From: Mesorhizobium caraganae
GTDB lineage: Bacteria > Pseudomonadota > Alphaproteobacteria > Rhizobiales > Rhizobiaceae
Assembly (NCBI RefSeq): GCF_016836705.1
Contig: NZ_JAFCGY010000022.1
Location: 29,620 to 93,619, forward strand
Length of the DNA: 64,000 bases
Reading direction: 5' to 3'
Part shown: positions 18,339 to 26,896 of the stretch, one piece after another
Numbering within the stretch: the first letter of the stretch is position 1
How the letters are laid out: the number at the start of each line of letters is the position of its first letter
Position numbers and translations under genes: made by a program
Notes under the pieces: model-generated
What the model was told of the DNA's origin: nothing
Databases searched by the model: none
What the model saw: only the letters and a program-made list of their open reading frames with translations

Positions 18339-20588
18339 TCACGCTCCGCTCGCAAGCAGGGGGCCAAGCCGCTCCAGGTGCCGGCGCCAGGCCTCGCCAC
18401 CATCCGGCGCCGGGGTCAGGCCGGCCGGCAGCCTGGCGGTGCGGCCGAGCACGGCCTCGATCAGCCGCCGGCGCTCCATGCTGTCCAGGTTGGAGAAGAC
18501 GCGGCGCAGGAGGGGCAGATGTGCGATGAAAGCATCCTCGTCGAGCGATTTCAGCCATGCATCGACGGCGCCGCGCAGACCTTCGTCATAGATCAGCCGC
18601 TGGCCGGCAGTGCTGAAGAAACCTTCGAAAAAACCCGCCGCCTGCGCGACCGGCGTCCCCGGCGACAGCCTGCGCCCGAGCAGTCCGGCGGCGTCCTCGG
18701 CCGACAGCTGCCCGGCCTCGTAGAGCAGATGCGCCGCGCAGCCGGCGAGCAACGCCGTCGAACGCTGCCCCTCCAGCACGCCGGTCAGTCCATTGCGCCA
18801 GGCGTCGAGCACGTCTTCGCCAGGCTCGACCAGGCGGATCGCCGCGTCCGCCTTGCGCACCGCGCCGACCAATGTCGTGGCGGCCTGTTCGTCCAGATCG
18901 CGCACCGCATAAGGCAAGGCGATCGCGGCCTCGACGATCAGCCGTTCCAACAAACCGGACAACCGGTTGGTTTCGGTCTTGCGCGCCTCGCCGTAACGGA
19001 TGATGTCGGCAAGCGGCGGCAGCGAGGCCAGGATTTCCAGGCATTCGCTGCTGTGCGCCGCGCGCGCTTCCAACGCCGCAAGGCCGGCGTTCGAGGCCTC
19101 GGACAGGTCAGCCGTGATGGCGCTCTGGACCAGTGCGGCAAGCGTGTCGAGGCTGGCCGCGGCGCCGAGCATCTGGATCAGGCGGCCATTGGCCGCCTTT
19201 TCGATGGTCGGGCCGTAGATCAGGTTCTCGACCAGGCGCACGGCATATTCCGGCTCCCAGGCCAGGGTCCACTTTTCGCGGAAGGTGCCGCGGCTGCGGC
19301 CGGCGTCGGCCAGCCTGCCCCACTGTACGCCGAGCACGTTCAGCCGGTGCAGCAATGTCGAGCGAAACAGCCCGCTTTCGCTGCGCAAATCGACGGACAG
19401 TTCGCGCTCGAGCGCCTCCGGCTTCAGCCGTGCCGCTTTCTGGTTGCGCTGCAGATCCTCGATCAGCGGGGCCAGCGGCGTGTCGGGTGGGATCTCGCCG
19501 ACATCCGCGCCCAAAAGCAGCTCGGCTTCAACGAGGGACCACAGCACCGCTTCGCCGTTGAACAGCGCCGCGATCGCCGCGTCGCGCAATTCCTCGAAGC
19601 CGGGTTTCGGCCGGTCGCGAATGGCGGCCAGCGTGCGCGCAAGCCGCTCGGCCTCAATCAGCGACGCCGTCGAGACCAGATGGCCCTTGGTCCGCAGCAC
19701 CGCCGCGATCATCGCCAGCCAAAGCGTCGCGGCATCGCGCCGCTCGCGCGTGCGCCACAGATGTTTGCACCAGCCCGGCGCGACGACACCGGCGCCATAG
19801 CCATAGCCCAGCGCCAGGCGCGGTCCCGTCCATGGCGCCCATGTCATCGTGCTTTTGCGCCGGGCAATTCCCTTGATCAGCGCCTGGTCGTTCTTCTGCG
19901 TGTGCGCGGCCTGCAAGGCCGGCACGTGCCATGCGCCGCAGACGACGGCGATCGGTCCGTCGAACTCCTTGCGCGCGGCAGCGATTTCCAGCCGCATATG
20001 CGCTTCACGTTTGGCCTCGAACGGCGCGATCGTGCTTTCGCCATCGCGCAGCGTCGTCATCGCATCGGCGATGGCCGCGAAGATCGGACCCGGCTGCGGG
20101 TTCTGCTCGATAATGTCGGCCCACCAGCTCTCGCCGTCCTCATAGCCGGCGGCCGCAGCCAGTGTGCCGATCGGATCGCGATGCGAAGCCGCCTCGCCAT
20201 CCTCGCGGGTTTCCTCCTTGGGCTCGGCCTTGTCGGCCTCATCGGTCTTGTCGGCGCTCTCCGTCGCCGACGCGAAGCGCGCCGATGACGGCAGGTCGAT
20301 GAACCGCAACGCCGCCTTGTTCTCCACCGCCCACACCGCCGCCTGGTATTCGGGCGAAAACTCGGCGAATGGCCAGAAGCTTGTCGCGGCCGGATCGTCC
20401 TCGGGATAGCAAAGCAGCGCCAACGGCGGCTGCATTTCCGGACGCGCCAGCAGCGGCAGCAGGGCGGACGCATCGCTCGGCCCCTCGATCAGCACCGCGA
20501 CCGGCTGCAACTCCCGGAGCGCCTGCATCAGGCTGGCGGCGGAGCCCGGCCCGTGATGGCGGATGCCGAAATAGGCGACGTCGCTCAT
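18339..20588 (-). CDS. DUF5682 family protein, YehM-like
   Basis: 749 residues. The start MSDVAYFGIRHHGPGSA is the signature of DUF5682, a large cytoplasmic protein family of unknown function, represented in E. coli by YehM. The N-terminal 250 residues have alternating hydrophobic strands and a conserved VVCGAWHVPAL motif, which recalls the TraB/erythromycin-esterase-like fold (weak inference). A charged Asp/Glu/Lys-rich insert sits at about residues 110-140. The gap to moxR is 4 bp and to the VWA gene 2 bp, so the three products are probably made stoichiometrically. No membrane segment. Confidence 0.8.
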   Translation of the reverse strand: MSDVAYFGIRHHGPGSAASLMQALRELQPVAVLIEGPSDASALLPLLARPEMQPPLALLCYPEDDPAATSFWPFAEFSPEYQAAVWAVENKAALRFIDLPSSARFASATESADKTDEADKAEPKEETREDGEAASHRDPIGTLAAAAGYEDGESWWADIIEQNPQPGPIFAAIADAMTTLRDGESTIAPFEAKREAHMRLEIAAARKEFDGPIAVVCGAWHVPALQAAHTQKNDQALIKGIARRKSTMTWAPWTGPRLALGYGYGAGVVAPGWCKHLWRTRERRDAATLWLAMIAAVLRTKGHLVSTASLIEAERLARTLAAIRDRPKPGFEELRDAAIAALFNGEAVLWSLVEAELLLGADVGEIPPDTPLAPLIEDLQRNQKAARLKPEALERELSVDLRSESGLFRSTLLHRLNVLGVQWGRLADAGRSRGTFREKWTLAWEPEYAVRLVENLIYGPTIEKAANGRLIQMLGAAASLDTLAALVQSAITADLSEASNAGLAALEARAAHSSECLEILASLPPLADIIRYGEARKTETNRLSGLLERLIVEAAIALPYAVRDLDEQAATTLVGAVRKADAAIRLVEPGEDVLDAWRNGLTGVLEGQRSTALLAGCAAHLLYEAGQLSAEDAAGLLGRRLSPGTPVAQAAGFFEGFFSTAGQRLIYDEGLRGAVDAWLKSLDEDAFIAHLPLLRRVFSNLDSMERRRLIEAVLGRTARLPAGLTPAPDGGEAWRRHLERLGPLLASGA

Positions 20589-20592
20589 GACC

Positions 20593-21672
20593 TCAGATCG
20601 CTGCGTTCAGCGCCGCGTAATAGCCGGCATAATCGGGCCGCTTCTTCAGCACCGTTTCCAGATATTCCTCCAGCACCACCTTGTCTTGCACCGGGTCCTT
20701 GATGATGGCGCCGACAAGGCTGGCGGCAAGGCCTTCGGCGCCGAGCTTGCCGCTGTCGAACCACGCCGCCTGGCTGAGGCCGCCGACCATGGTGGCGATC
20801 GCCTCGGCGGTCGAGAGCGAGCCCGAAGGCGTCTTCAGCGTCACCTTGCCGTCAGCGGTCGCGCCCGAGCGCAACTCGCGGAAGATGGTCAGCACGCGGG
20901 CGATCTCCTCGCCGACATTTTTGGGCACCGGCAGGTCGAGCCCGCCGGCCATCTCGTCGACCCGCTTGGAAACGATCGCCACCTCTTCGGCCATGTCTTC
21001 GGGCAGCGGCAGCACCACCACGTTGAAGCGACGCTTCAGCGCCGAGGACAGTTCGTTGACGCCCTTGTCGCGGTTGTTCGCTGTGGCGATGATGTTGAAG
21101 CCGCGCTGAGCGTAGATCGAGCTGTTGAGTTCCGGGATCGGCATCATCTTTTCCGACAGCACGGTGATCAGCGTGTCCTGCACGTCGGAGCCCATGCGGG
21201 TCAGCTCTTCCAGCCGGCAGAGCTTGCCGCTCTCCATGGCGCGATAGAGCGGCGTCGGCACCAGCGCCTCCTGGCTCGGCCCCTTGGCCAAGAGCTGGGC
21301 ATAGTTCCAGCCATAGCGGATCTGGTTCTCGTCGGTGCCGGCCGTGCACTGCACGATCAGTGTCGAGTCGCCCATGATGGCGGCGGCGAGATGTTCCGAC
21401 ACCCAGGATTTGGCGGTACCGGGAACGCCGAGCAGCAGCAGCGCGCGGTCGGTGGCGAGTGTCGCGACAGCGGTTTCCATCAGTCGGCGGCGGCCAACAT
21501 ATTTCGGCGATATCACGGTGCCGTCGCTGGCCTTGCCGCCGAGCAGATAGGTCAGCACGGCCTTTGGCGACAGGCTCCATCCCGCCGGCTTCTGGCGGTC
21601 GTCATTGCGCGCCAGCGCCTGCAGTTCGGACGCATAGGCCTGCTCGACCGGGAGGCGGATAGCTGCGTTCAT
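20593..21672 (-). CDS. MoxR-family AAA+ ATPase, YehL-like
   Basis: 359 residues. Walker A is GVPGTAKS at about residues 82-89, Walker B is LCRLEEL at about 150-156, sensor 1 is FNIIATANNRDKGVNELS, and the arginine-finger region SALKRRFN follows. MoxR ATPases act as chaperone-like remodellers of VWA-containing complexes. The Walker A has Ala-Lys-Ser in place of the usual Lys-Thr neighbourhood (G-T-A-K-S), a variant typical of this subgroup. It is the third gene of the cassette, 19 bp after the DUF5691 gene and 4 bp before DUF5682. Start ATG at 21672. Confidence 0.9.
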   Translation of the reverse strand: MNAAIRLPVEQAYASELQALARNDDRQKPAGWSLSPKAVLTYLLGGKASDGTVISPKYVGRRRLMETAVATLATDRALLLLGVPGTAKSWVSEHLAAAIMGDSTLIVQCTAGTDENQIRYGWNYAQLLAKGPSQEALVPTPLYRAMESGKLCRLEELTRMGSDVQDTLITVLSEKMMPIPELNSSIYAQRGFNIIATANNRDKGVNELSSALKRRFNVVVLPLPEDMAEEVAIVSKRVDEMAGGLDLPVPKNVGEEIARVLTIFRELRSGATADGKVTLKTPSGSLSTAEAIATMVGGLSQAAWFDSGKLGAEGLAASLVGAIIKDPVQDKVVLEEYLETVLKKRPDYAGYYAALNAAI

Positions 21673-21691
21673 GGTGCTGTTCTCCGGATTG

Positions 21692-23125
21692 TCATGTGTT
21701 GGTTCCCGTCAGGGCTGCATTGAGGCGCAGAAAAGCGAGCGAAGCCGCCGCCGGCGGCATGCCGGCCGCAACAATGTCGCCGATCAGTCGTTCCGCTGTC
21801 GCCGCAGTGGCAAGAAAGCCTATCGTTTCCAGGGCGTGCTCCGCGCTTCGCTTCGCGGGCTCGTCGTTTCCCGCAACCTTGGAGCGCAGTGCCGACAGCG
21901 CCTTGCCATTTGTCAGATCGCCCCATTCAAGCCAGCTTGCTTCGGCGCCTTCGACCAGGTTGAGCGCTTCAAGATTCTGCGCGTCCTTCAGGATCTGCCT
22001 GATCAGAGTACGCTTCCTGCCGCTGTCCAGACGCAACATGAGCTGGAAGACGAAAAGCGCCGGCTTGCCACCTTCGGCGACAAGCGTGTCCGCCAACAGC
22101 GCCACCGTGGCATCGCTGCCGGATACCGCGACCATCCGAACGAGAGACAGATCCGCTCTGTCGTCGACACCGAATTGCCATGCCCCGATGAAATCGGACT
22201 CTGTTTTACCGAAGCGCGCGGCAAGGTCGACCAGGTAGCAGCTTGCAAACAGGTCGACGCGCCGACTTTCTTGGGCAGCCGACTTCAGCTTTGCCGGCGT
22301 GTAGGTGGTGCGGCGGCGGATGAAGCCGGATTTGCCTTCTGCGATGAAGGCGGCGAGTTCGGCAACGGGATCGTCGGCTCCACCGTCGCCGGCGCGGCCG
22401 TGCTCGCCCAGCCTTGCCAGCAGCCGCCCTGCCAGTTCCTGCACCTTGCCGGAGCGGTCGGCGGCCAGGCTTTTCAGGAACGGCGCGTCCGCGGGCGTCA
22501 GGCCAAAATGCATGAGTTCGATCAGTGTAAGCCGGACTTCCGCCGGTTCGCCCGGCGCCTTGGTCTCAATCAGCGAACGGGCCGCCGCCGGATCGCGGCG
22601 GCGCATCTCGCCCAGCGCGATGCGGCGCGCGGCAGGATAGAAGTCATCCCAGTTCTGCACCGTCAGCTGCTCCTGCGGGGCGATCTTCAGCCCCTCCACG
22701 CTGGCCTGCCAGTCGATCCACGGCGCATAGACGTCGGGGCTGTTCTGATCCGACGCGGAGGGCATCCAGTCCATCGGATGCAGCACGTAGCCGCGGCTGG
22801 CGACGAGTGTCGCCACGCGTGACTTGCGCCGCGCATCGGCGGCGTGCTTCAGGGTAGCGCGCAACAGTGGCCGCAACCGCTCCGGCAGCATCGGCAGGCC
22901 AAGCCTTGGCAGCGGCGGGCGCCGCTTCAATGTCTTCGGCGCGGCGGGCCGCAAGCCGACATCGAGCGCTTGCGCCGCGATCGCAAGCAGTTGCCGTTCG
23001 CGTTCGTCCGGGCTTGCGCCGGCGGCGATTTCCTTCCATGCGGCCGGCGCCAGATCGAATGTGGTCCCGCCGGTGATCCAGCAGTCGCGCATCGTCGCCA
23101 GGCCGGTCTGCTCAAGCTCGTTCAT
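21692..23125 (-). CDS. DUF5691 family protein
   Basis: 477 residues from the ATG at 23125, which shares ATGA with the stop of the SWIM gene; a longer open frame upstream lies within that gene and was not used. The protein is helical and HEAT-like in appearance, with a recognisable conserved core (GYVLHPMDWMP, YAPWIDWQ). DUF5691 proteins have no known activity and are usually found with MoxR, VWA and SWIM genes. No signal peptide or membrane helix is visible. The call rests on the conserved tryptophan-rich core and cassette context. Confidence 0.75.
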   Translation of the reverse strand: MNELEQTGLATMRDCWITGGTTFDLAPAAWKEIAAGASPDERERQLLAIAAQALDVGLRPAAPKTLKRRPPLPRLGLPMLPERLRPLLRATLKHAADARRKSRVATLVASRGYVLHPMDWMPSASDQNSPDVYAPWIDWQASVEGLKIAPQEQLTVQNWDDFYPAARRIALGEMRRRDPAAARSLIETKAPGEPAEVRLTLIELMHFGLTPADAPFLKSLAADRSGKVQELAGRLLARLGEHGRAGDGGADDPVAELAAFIAEGKSGFIRRRTTYTPAKLKSAAQESRRVDLFASCYLVDLAARFGKTESDFIGAWQFGVDDRADLSLVRMVAVSGSDATVALLADTLVAEGGKPALFVFQLMLRLDSGRKRTLIRQILKDAQNLEALNLVEGAEASWLEWGDLTNGKALSALRSKVAGNDEPAKRSAEHALETIGFLATAATAERLIGDIVAAGMPPAAASLAFLRLNAALTGTNT

Positions 23126-24561
23126 GACAGGTCGAGCCTCCCGAAGCCGCTTTGCGCGGCCAGCAGATCGAGCCGCGCACCATTCCAAAGTGCTGCCGTG
23201 GCCGCGAGATCGAGGCCAAGCACGGTCTGATCGACGGTTCCGGCGACAGGCAGGGCGATCCCTTGCGGGTCGTGCGCCGCTTGCCACCAGGCCGCGCCGC
23301 GCTCATCGAGGAGGATGGCGCCGGCCGGCAGCATCAGCGGACAGTCGGTCCACCATGGCGCTGCGTCCTGATACGATGCATGCGCGGCGAGCGGATCCTT
23401 GATTGTGTCGAGGCCGAAATCCGGCCAGGCCCCGGACACGACATCGCCCTTGCGCTCCGCCACCAGCGCCCGCAGCGGCTGGCGCGACGGGTAAAACACC
23501 AGCCTTGCATCGAACCGGTCGCCGGGCGTGAACGCAGCCGAGCGACGGCCGGCCGAGGCGGGAAAGAAATCGAGCAGCAGCGCAAATTGCGGCGTCGGAC
23601 ACTTGAGGTCGAGCAGCCATGTCGAATGACTGACAAGACCGTCGCGACGGGTCTCGATCTTCTCGCCGATGACTTCCCAATGGCTGTCGACCTGTTTTGC
23701 ATCGGGATTGGCCAGCACCTGGTCGCGGGTCTCGGACGCCGACACCAGCCGTTTCAGTTCGGGATCGTCCGGTGTCGAGCGCCAGGCTTTGGCCAGCAAC
23801 ACCAGCTTGCCGAGTTCGCGGATCGCCGCATCCGGCCGTTCCTCGCTGCGCAGCGCCATCAGCCGCGCCGGAATCTCGTCGATGCGCCCGGCAAGCGCGG
23901 TCGCCTTCATGTCGACCAGCCTGGCGGCGATCCGGCGGCAGCGCTCGCTGCTGGCATCGGCAAAGGCGGAAAGGCCGAGCCGCAGCTGGTCGGCAATCCA
24001 CTGGTCGAGTTCGTCCAGCGCTCCCGCCACCGCTGTCCGCGTGTCTTCCGCCCGCTTGCGCTGTGCCGCCTCGCGGCGCTCCGCTGCGGCAGCGTCCTCG
24101 ATTGCGGTGACTTCATCCGGCTGCGAGGCCTCGCCAATGCTCTTGCCGGACGCGCCGGTTTCGGCGCCCGGCTTTGCAGCGGCCGGCTGGGGTGTCGTCT
24201 TCCGGCGCCGGCCAAGCCAGTCATTCACCCATTCCGGCGTTGACTCGGCAGCGGTGAAGCTGGCGGGCGCGGTGGCGGCGATCCACATCAGCGCCAGCGT
24301 GTGCTTGCACGGAAATTTTCGCGACGGGCAGGTGCATTTGTAGCCGTGGTCGCCAGTGTCGACCACGGTGCGATAGGGATTGGAGCCGGAGCCCTGGCAT
24401 TCTCCCCAGATCAGCGCCTGCTGCTCGTTCTTCTCCAGCCTCGGCCAGTTCGAACGCTTGGTGAGTTTCGAGGCGGCGCTCAGCGACGCCTGATCGGGGG
24501 CCAGCGCCTCGATGGTTTTCAGGTCGAATTCCAAGCCGCGCCTCTCGTCACCCCAAATCAA
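23122..24561 (-). CDS. SWIM zinc-finger protein, YehQ-like
   Basis: Up to 479 residues. A SWIM zinc finger with pattern CxC-x6-CxH (KCTCPSRKFPCKH) is at about residues 75-87. SWIM fingers bind zinc and are implicated in nucleic-acid or protein binding. The rest is a long charged helical region (about 140-230) and a C-terminal domain without recognised motif. No ATG is available near the 5' end: the longest frame begins with TTG at 24561, and a second TTG at 24534 has a better ribosome site (GAGAGG, 6 bases away). First gene of the cassette, coupled to DUF5691 by ATGA. Confidence 0.8.
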   Translation of the reverse strand: MIWGDERRGLEFDLKTIEALAPDQASLSAASKLTKRSNWPRLEKNEQQALIWGECQGSGSNPYRTVVDTGDHGYKCTCPSRKFPCKHTLALMWIAATAPASFTAAESTPEWVNDWLGRRRKTTPQPAAAKPGAETGASGKSIGEASQPDEVTAIEDAAAAERREAAQRKRAEDTRTAVAGALDELDQWIADQLRLGLSAFADASSERCRRIAARLVDMKATALAGRIDEIPARLMALRSEERPDAAIRELGKLVLLAKAWRSTPDDPELKRLVSASETRDQVLANPDAKQVDSHWEVIGEKIETRRDGLVSHSTWLLDLKCPTPQFALLLDFFPASAGRRSAAFTPGDRFDARLVFYPSRQPLRALVAERKGDVVSGAWPDFGLDTIKDPLAAHASYQDAAPWWTDCPLMLPAGAILLDERGAAWWQAAHDPQGIALPVAGTVDQTVLGLDLAATAALWNGARLDLLAAQSGFGRLDLS

Positions 24562-24632
24562 TGCCTGGCATCAGTATAGGGTGCCGTTTGTGAAGGATTG
24601 TTGTGGCTCCGGCAAGACGAAGATGACCCAGA

Positions 24633-25172
24633 TTAGTACAGCGGCGTTGCCATGTGCCGGGGCGTCGGCCATTCCGTCGTGACGCCCGGCTGCACCGGCC
24701 GTTCGAGATAGGTCGACAGCACGACATAGCTTCGCGTCGAGGTGACGCCGGGCGTTTCGTAGAGACGCGCCAACAAGCCTTCGAGCGCCCTGGTGTCCTC
24801 GGTGCGGACCTTGAGCAACATGCAGGTGTCGCCGGCCACCGAATGGATCTCCTCGACCTCAGGATATTGGGAAACCGCCATCAGCTCCGGCGTCTTGCCC
24901 CAACCCTTGGTGTCAATATGCACGAAGGTAAGCAGCGGCTTCTTCACCGCCTTGGGGTCGATGATCACCGCTGTGCCACGGATGGCACCGCTGCGCCGTA
25001 GGCGCTTCACCCGCTCATGCGCCGCCGGCGGCGACAGGCAGACGCGTTCGCCAAGTTCGGCGTAGCTGACCGTGGCGTCGTCGACCAGCACGCCTAATAT
25101 TTTTCGGTCGATCGCGTCCAGTTCGCGGGCGACAGGCTTGTTCTGCAGAACACCATCTGTTTCTTCATCCAT
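24633..25172 (-). CDS. Lrp/AsnC-family transcriptional regulator
   Basis: 179 residues from the ATG at 25172, preceded by AAGGAA at 7 bases. The N-terminal HTH_AsnC domain spans about residues 15-65 (LDAIDRKILGVLVDDA, then SYAELGERVCLSPPAAHERV), and an AsnC ligand-binding (RAM) domain spans about 80-155 (HSVAGDTCMLLKVRTED). These regulators sense amino acids or related small molecules. It is divergent from the MFS transporter, 48 bp away, and an inverted repeat in that gap is a good operator candidate, so it probably controls the exporter and itself. Confidence 0.92.
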   Translation of the reverse strand: MDEETDGVLQNKPVARELDAIDRKILGVLVDDATVSYAELGERVCLSPPAAHERVKRLRRSGAIRGTAVIIDPKAVKKPLLTFVHIDTKGWGKTPELMAVSQYPEVEEIHSVAGDTCMLLKVRTEDTRALEGLLARLYETPGVTSTRSYVVLSTYLERPVQPGVTTEWPTPRHMATPLY

Positions 25173-25176
25173 ATCG

Positions 25177-25200
25177 AAATTCCTTGTTGTCGCGGAATTT
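25177..25200. promoter_or_regulatory. Inverted repeat, likely Lrp/AsnC operator
   Basis: A perfect 7-bp inverted repeat AAATTCC-N10-GGAATTT lies in the 48-bp space between the divergent regulator and MFS genes. The centre is 21 bp from the transporter-side end and overlaps where both promoters must be. The AT-rich arms and dyad symmetry fit AsnC-family sites. The assignment to this regulator is inferred from adjacency. Confidence 0.6.
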
Positions 25201-25220
25201 AATTCGGCCACTATGCCCCT

Positions 25221-26399
25221 ATGACGAACGCGCATCAAGCAGCAACACTCCCAACAACAGCGCCGATCCCGGCGCTGGCCTATTTGCTGACCGGCTGCAT
25301 CGCCGTCATCGGCTCCAACTCGCTGGTTCTGGGTCCGATCGCCCCGGCGGTGGCTGCATCCTTCGGCACCAGCGTGCCGGCGGTGATGGCCGCGTCGGCC
25401 GCATTCGGTCTCGGCACCTCGGCCAGCGCTTTGTTCCTCGCCCGCTACATCGACGGCGTCGGCGCCCGCCGCATGCTGCAGGGCGCGCTGCTGTTGCTGG
25501 CGGTTGCACTTCTAGCCAGTGCGCTGGCGCCGACCGTGATCGCGCTGGTCGCGGCTCAAGCCGTTGCCGGCATTGCCGCCGGCGTTGCCATGCCGGCCAT
25601 CTATGCCAGTGCGGCGGCGATCGCGCCGCCCGGCCGCGAAAGCGGCACCATCGGCGTCGTGCTGACCGGCTGGACGGTCTCCATGGTCGCCGGCGTTTCG
25701 CTGTCGGCCGTGCTTGCCGATCTCGTCCATTGGCGCGCCGTCTTCGCGGTAGTCGCGGTGCTTTCGGCAATTGCGCTCGCCGCCTTGTCGATGACCTCGC
25801 TCAGCGACGTCAGGAAGAGCGGCCCGGCGCCGACGCCGTTCGGTGCGCTCGCCATCCCCGGCATCGTGCCGCTGCTCATCGCCTGCACCGCCTTCATGAC
25901 CGCCTTTTACGGCGTCTACGGCTATCTCGGCGATCATCTGCACCAGGATCTCGGTGAGCCCGTCAGCGCCAACGCGCTGGCCGCACTCGCCTATGGCGCC
26001 GGCTTCGGCACGGCAGCCTTTCTCGACGGCGTCATCGACCGCATCGGCGCGCGACGCGTCATGCCTTTCGCCTATCTGCTGGTCGCCGCCGTCTATGTCG
26101 CGATTGCGCTCGCAAGCAACAATTTCGCGCTGATCCTGGCCATGATCGCCATATGGGGCCTTGCCAATCATTTCGGTCTGAACGTGCTGGTGATGCGCCT
26201 CACCGCGCTCGATCCGTCGCGCCGCGGCACCATCATGGGCCTGAACAGCTCGGTCACCTATCTCGCGGTCTTTATCGGCACCACGAGCTTCGGGCCGCTT
26301 TATTCGACATTCGGCTTTGCCGCCTGCGCGATCGTCGCGGCCTTGCTGATGCTGGTTGCAGCCGCGGCCGGGACATGGCGTTCGCCCGTCAGGGCGTAA
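25221..26399 (+). CDS. MFS transporter (DHA1-type efflux permease)
   Basis: 392 residues, the usual size for a 12-helix major facilitator. Hydrophobic segments are spread along the whole protein, beginning at about residue 17 (ALAYLLTGCIAVIGSNSLVLG). The motif-A-like loop between helices 2 and 3 is ARYIDGVGARR, and motif C is near TGWTVSMVAGVSL. Such permeases export sugars, amino-acid derivatives or drugs by proton antiport. The divergent Lrp-type regulator suggests an amino-acid-related substrate, an inference only. The ATG at 25221 is the first in frame. Confidence 0.88.
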   Translation: MTNAHQAATLPTTAPIPALAYLLTGCIAVIGSNSLVLGPIAPAVAASFGTSVPAVMAASAAFGLGTSASALFLARYIDGVGARRMLQGALLLLAVALLASALAPTVIALVAAQAVAGIAAGVAMPAIYASAAAIAPPGRESGTIGVVLTGWTVSMVAGVSLSAVLADLVHWRAVFAVVAVLSAIALAALSMTSLSDVRKSGPAPTPFGALAIPGIVPLLIACTAFMTAFYGVYGYLGDHLHQDLGEPVSANALAALAYGAGFGTAAFLDGVIDRIGARRVMPFAYLLVAAVYVAIALASNNFALILAMIAIWGLANHFGLNVLVMRLTALDPSRRGTIMGLNSSVTYLAVFIGTTSFGPLYSTFGFAACAIVAALLMLVAAAAGTWRSPVRA

Positions 26400-26473
26400 G
26401 CGGCGGCGGCAAAGCTTGCATCCCTGTCCTGTCCTTCGCTAGAGGTTCGGCTCACCATGCGAGCCGTATCAGG

Positions 26474-26896
26474 ATGAACACGACGCTTGAGACCACCGCC
26501 GATCCCTCGCCAGAGGAACTCACCTTTTTGGCCGAGCGGCTGACGGCGTTCAATGACGGCGATGTCGGCGCCTCCGGCCGTAAAGCGGTCGCCGTCTTCG
26601 TGCGCGACGAGGACCGCGCCGTCGTCGCGGGCATTTCAGGCTACACCGCCTGGGGCTGGCTCTATGTGCAATGGCTCTGGGTCGACGAACGCCTGCGCGG
26701 CCGACATATCGCTGGCGACATGCTGGATGCCGCCGAACGCGAAGCAGTCAAGCGCGGCTGCCGGAACGCCTGGATCGACACTTTCAATCCCGTCGCGGCC
26801 AAAGCCTATGAGCGGCAGGGCTACCGGCCTTTCGGCACGCTGCCGGACTTTCCGGCCGGCCGCAGCCGCATTTTCCTGCAGAAAAGGCTCGCTTAA
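26474..26896 (+). CDS. GNAT-family N-acetyltransferase
   Basis: 140 residues. The acetyl-CoA binding segment is LRGRHIAGDMLDAAE at about residues 76-90, a degenerate form of the R/Q-x-x-G-x-G/A loop with His in place of one Gly. Motif B is the closing AKAYERQGYRPFG. The substrate is not evident. The start ATG at 26474 was chosen because the longer open frame lies inside the preceding MFS gene. Its TAA stop shares the palindrome TTAA with the stop of the convergent anmK. Confidence 0.85.
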   Translation: MNTTLETTADPSPEELTFLAERLTAFNDGDVGASGRKAVAVFVRDEDRAVVAGISGYTAWGWLYVQWLWVDERLRGRHIAGDMLDAAEREAVKRGCRNAWIDTFNPVAAKAYERQGYRPFGTLPDFPAGRSRIFLQKRLA

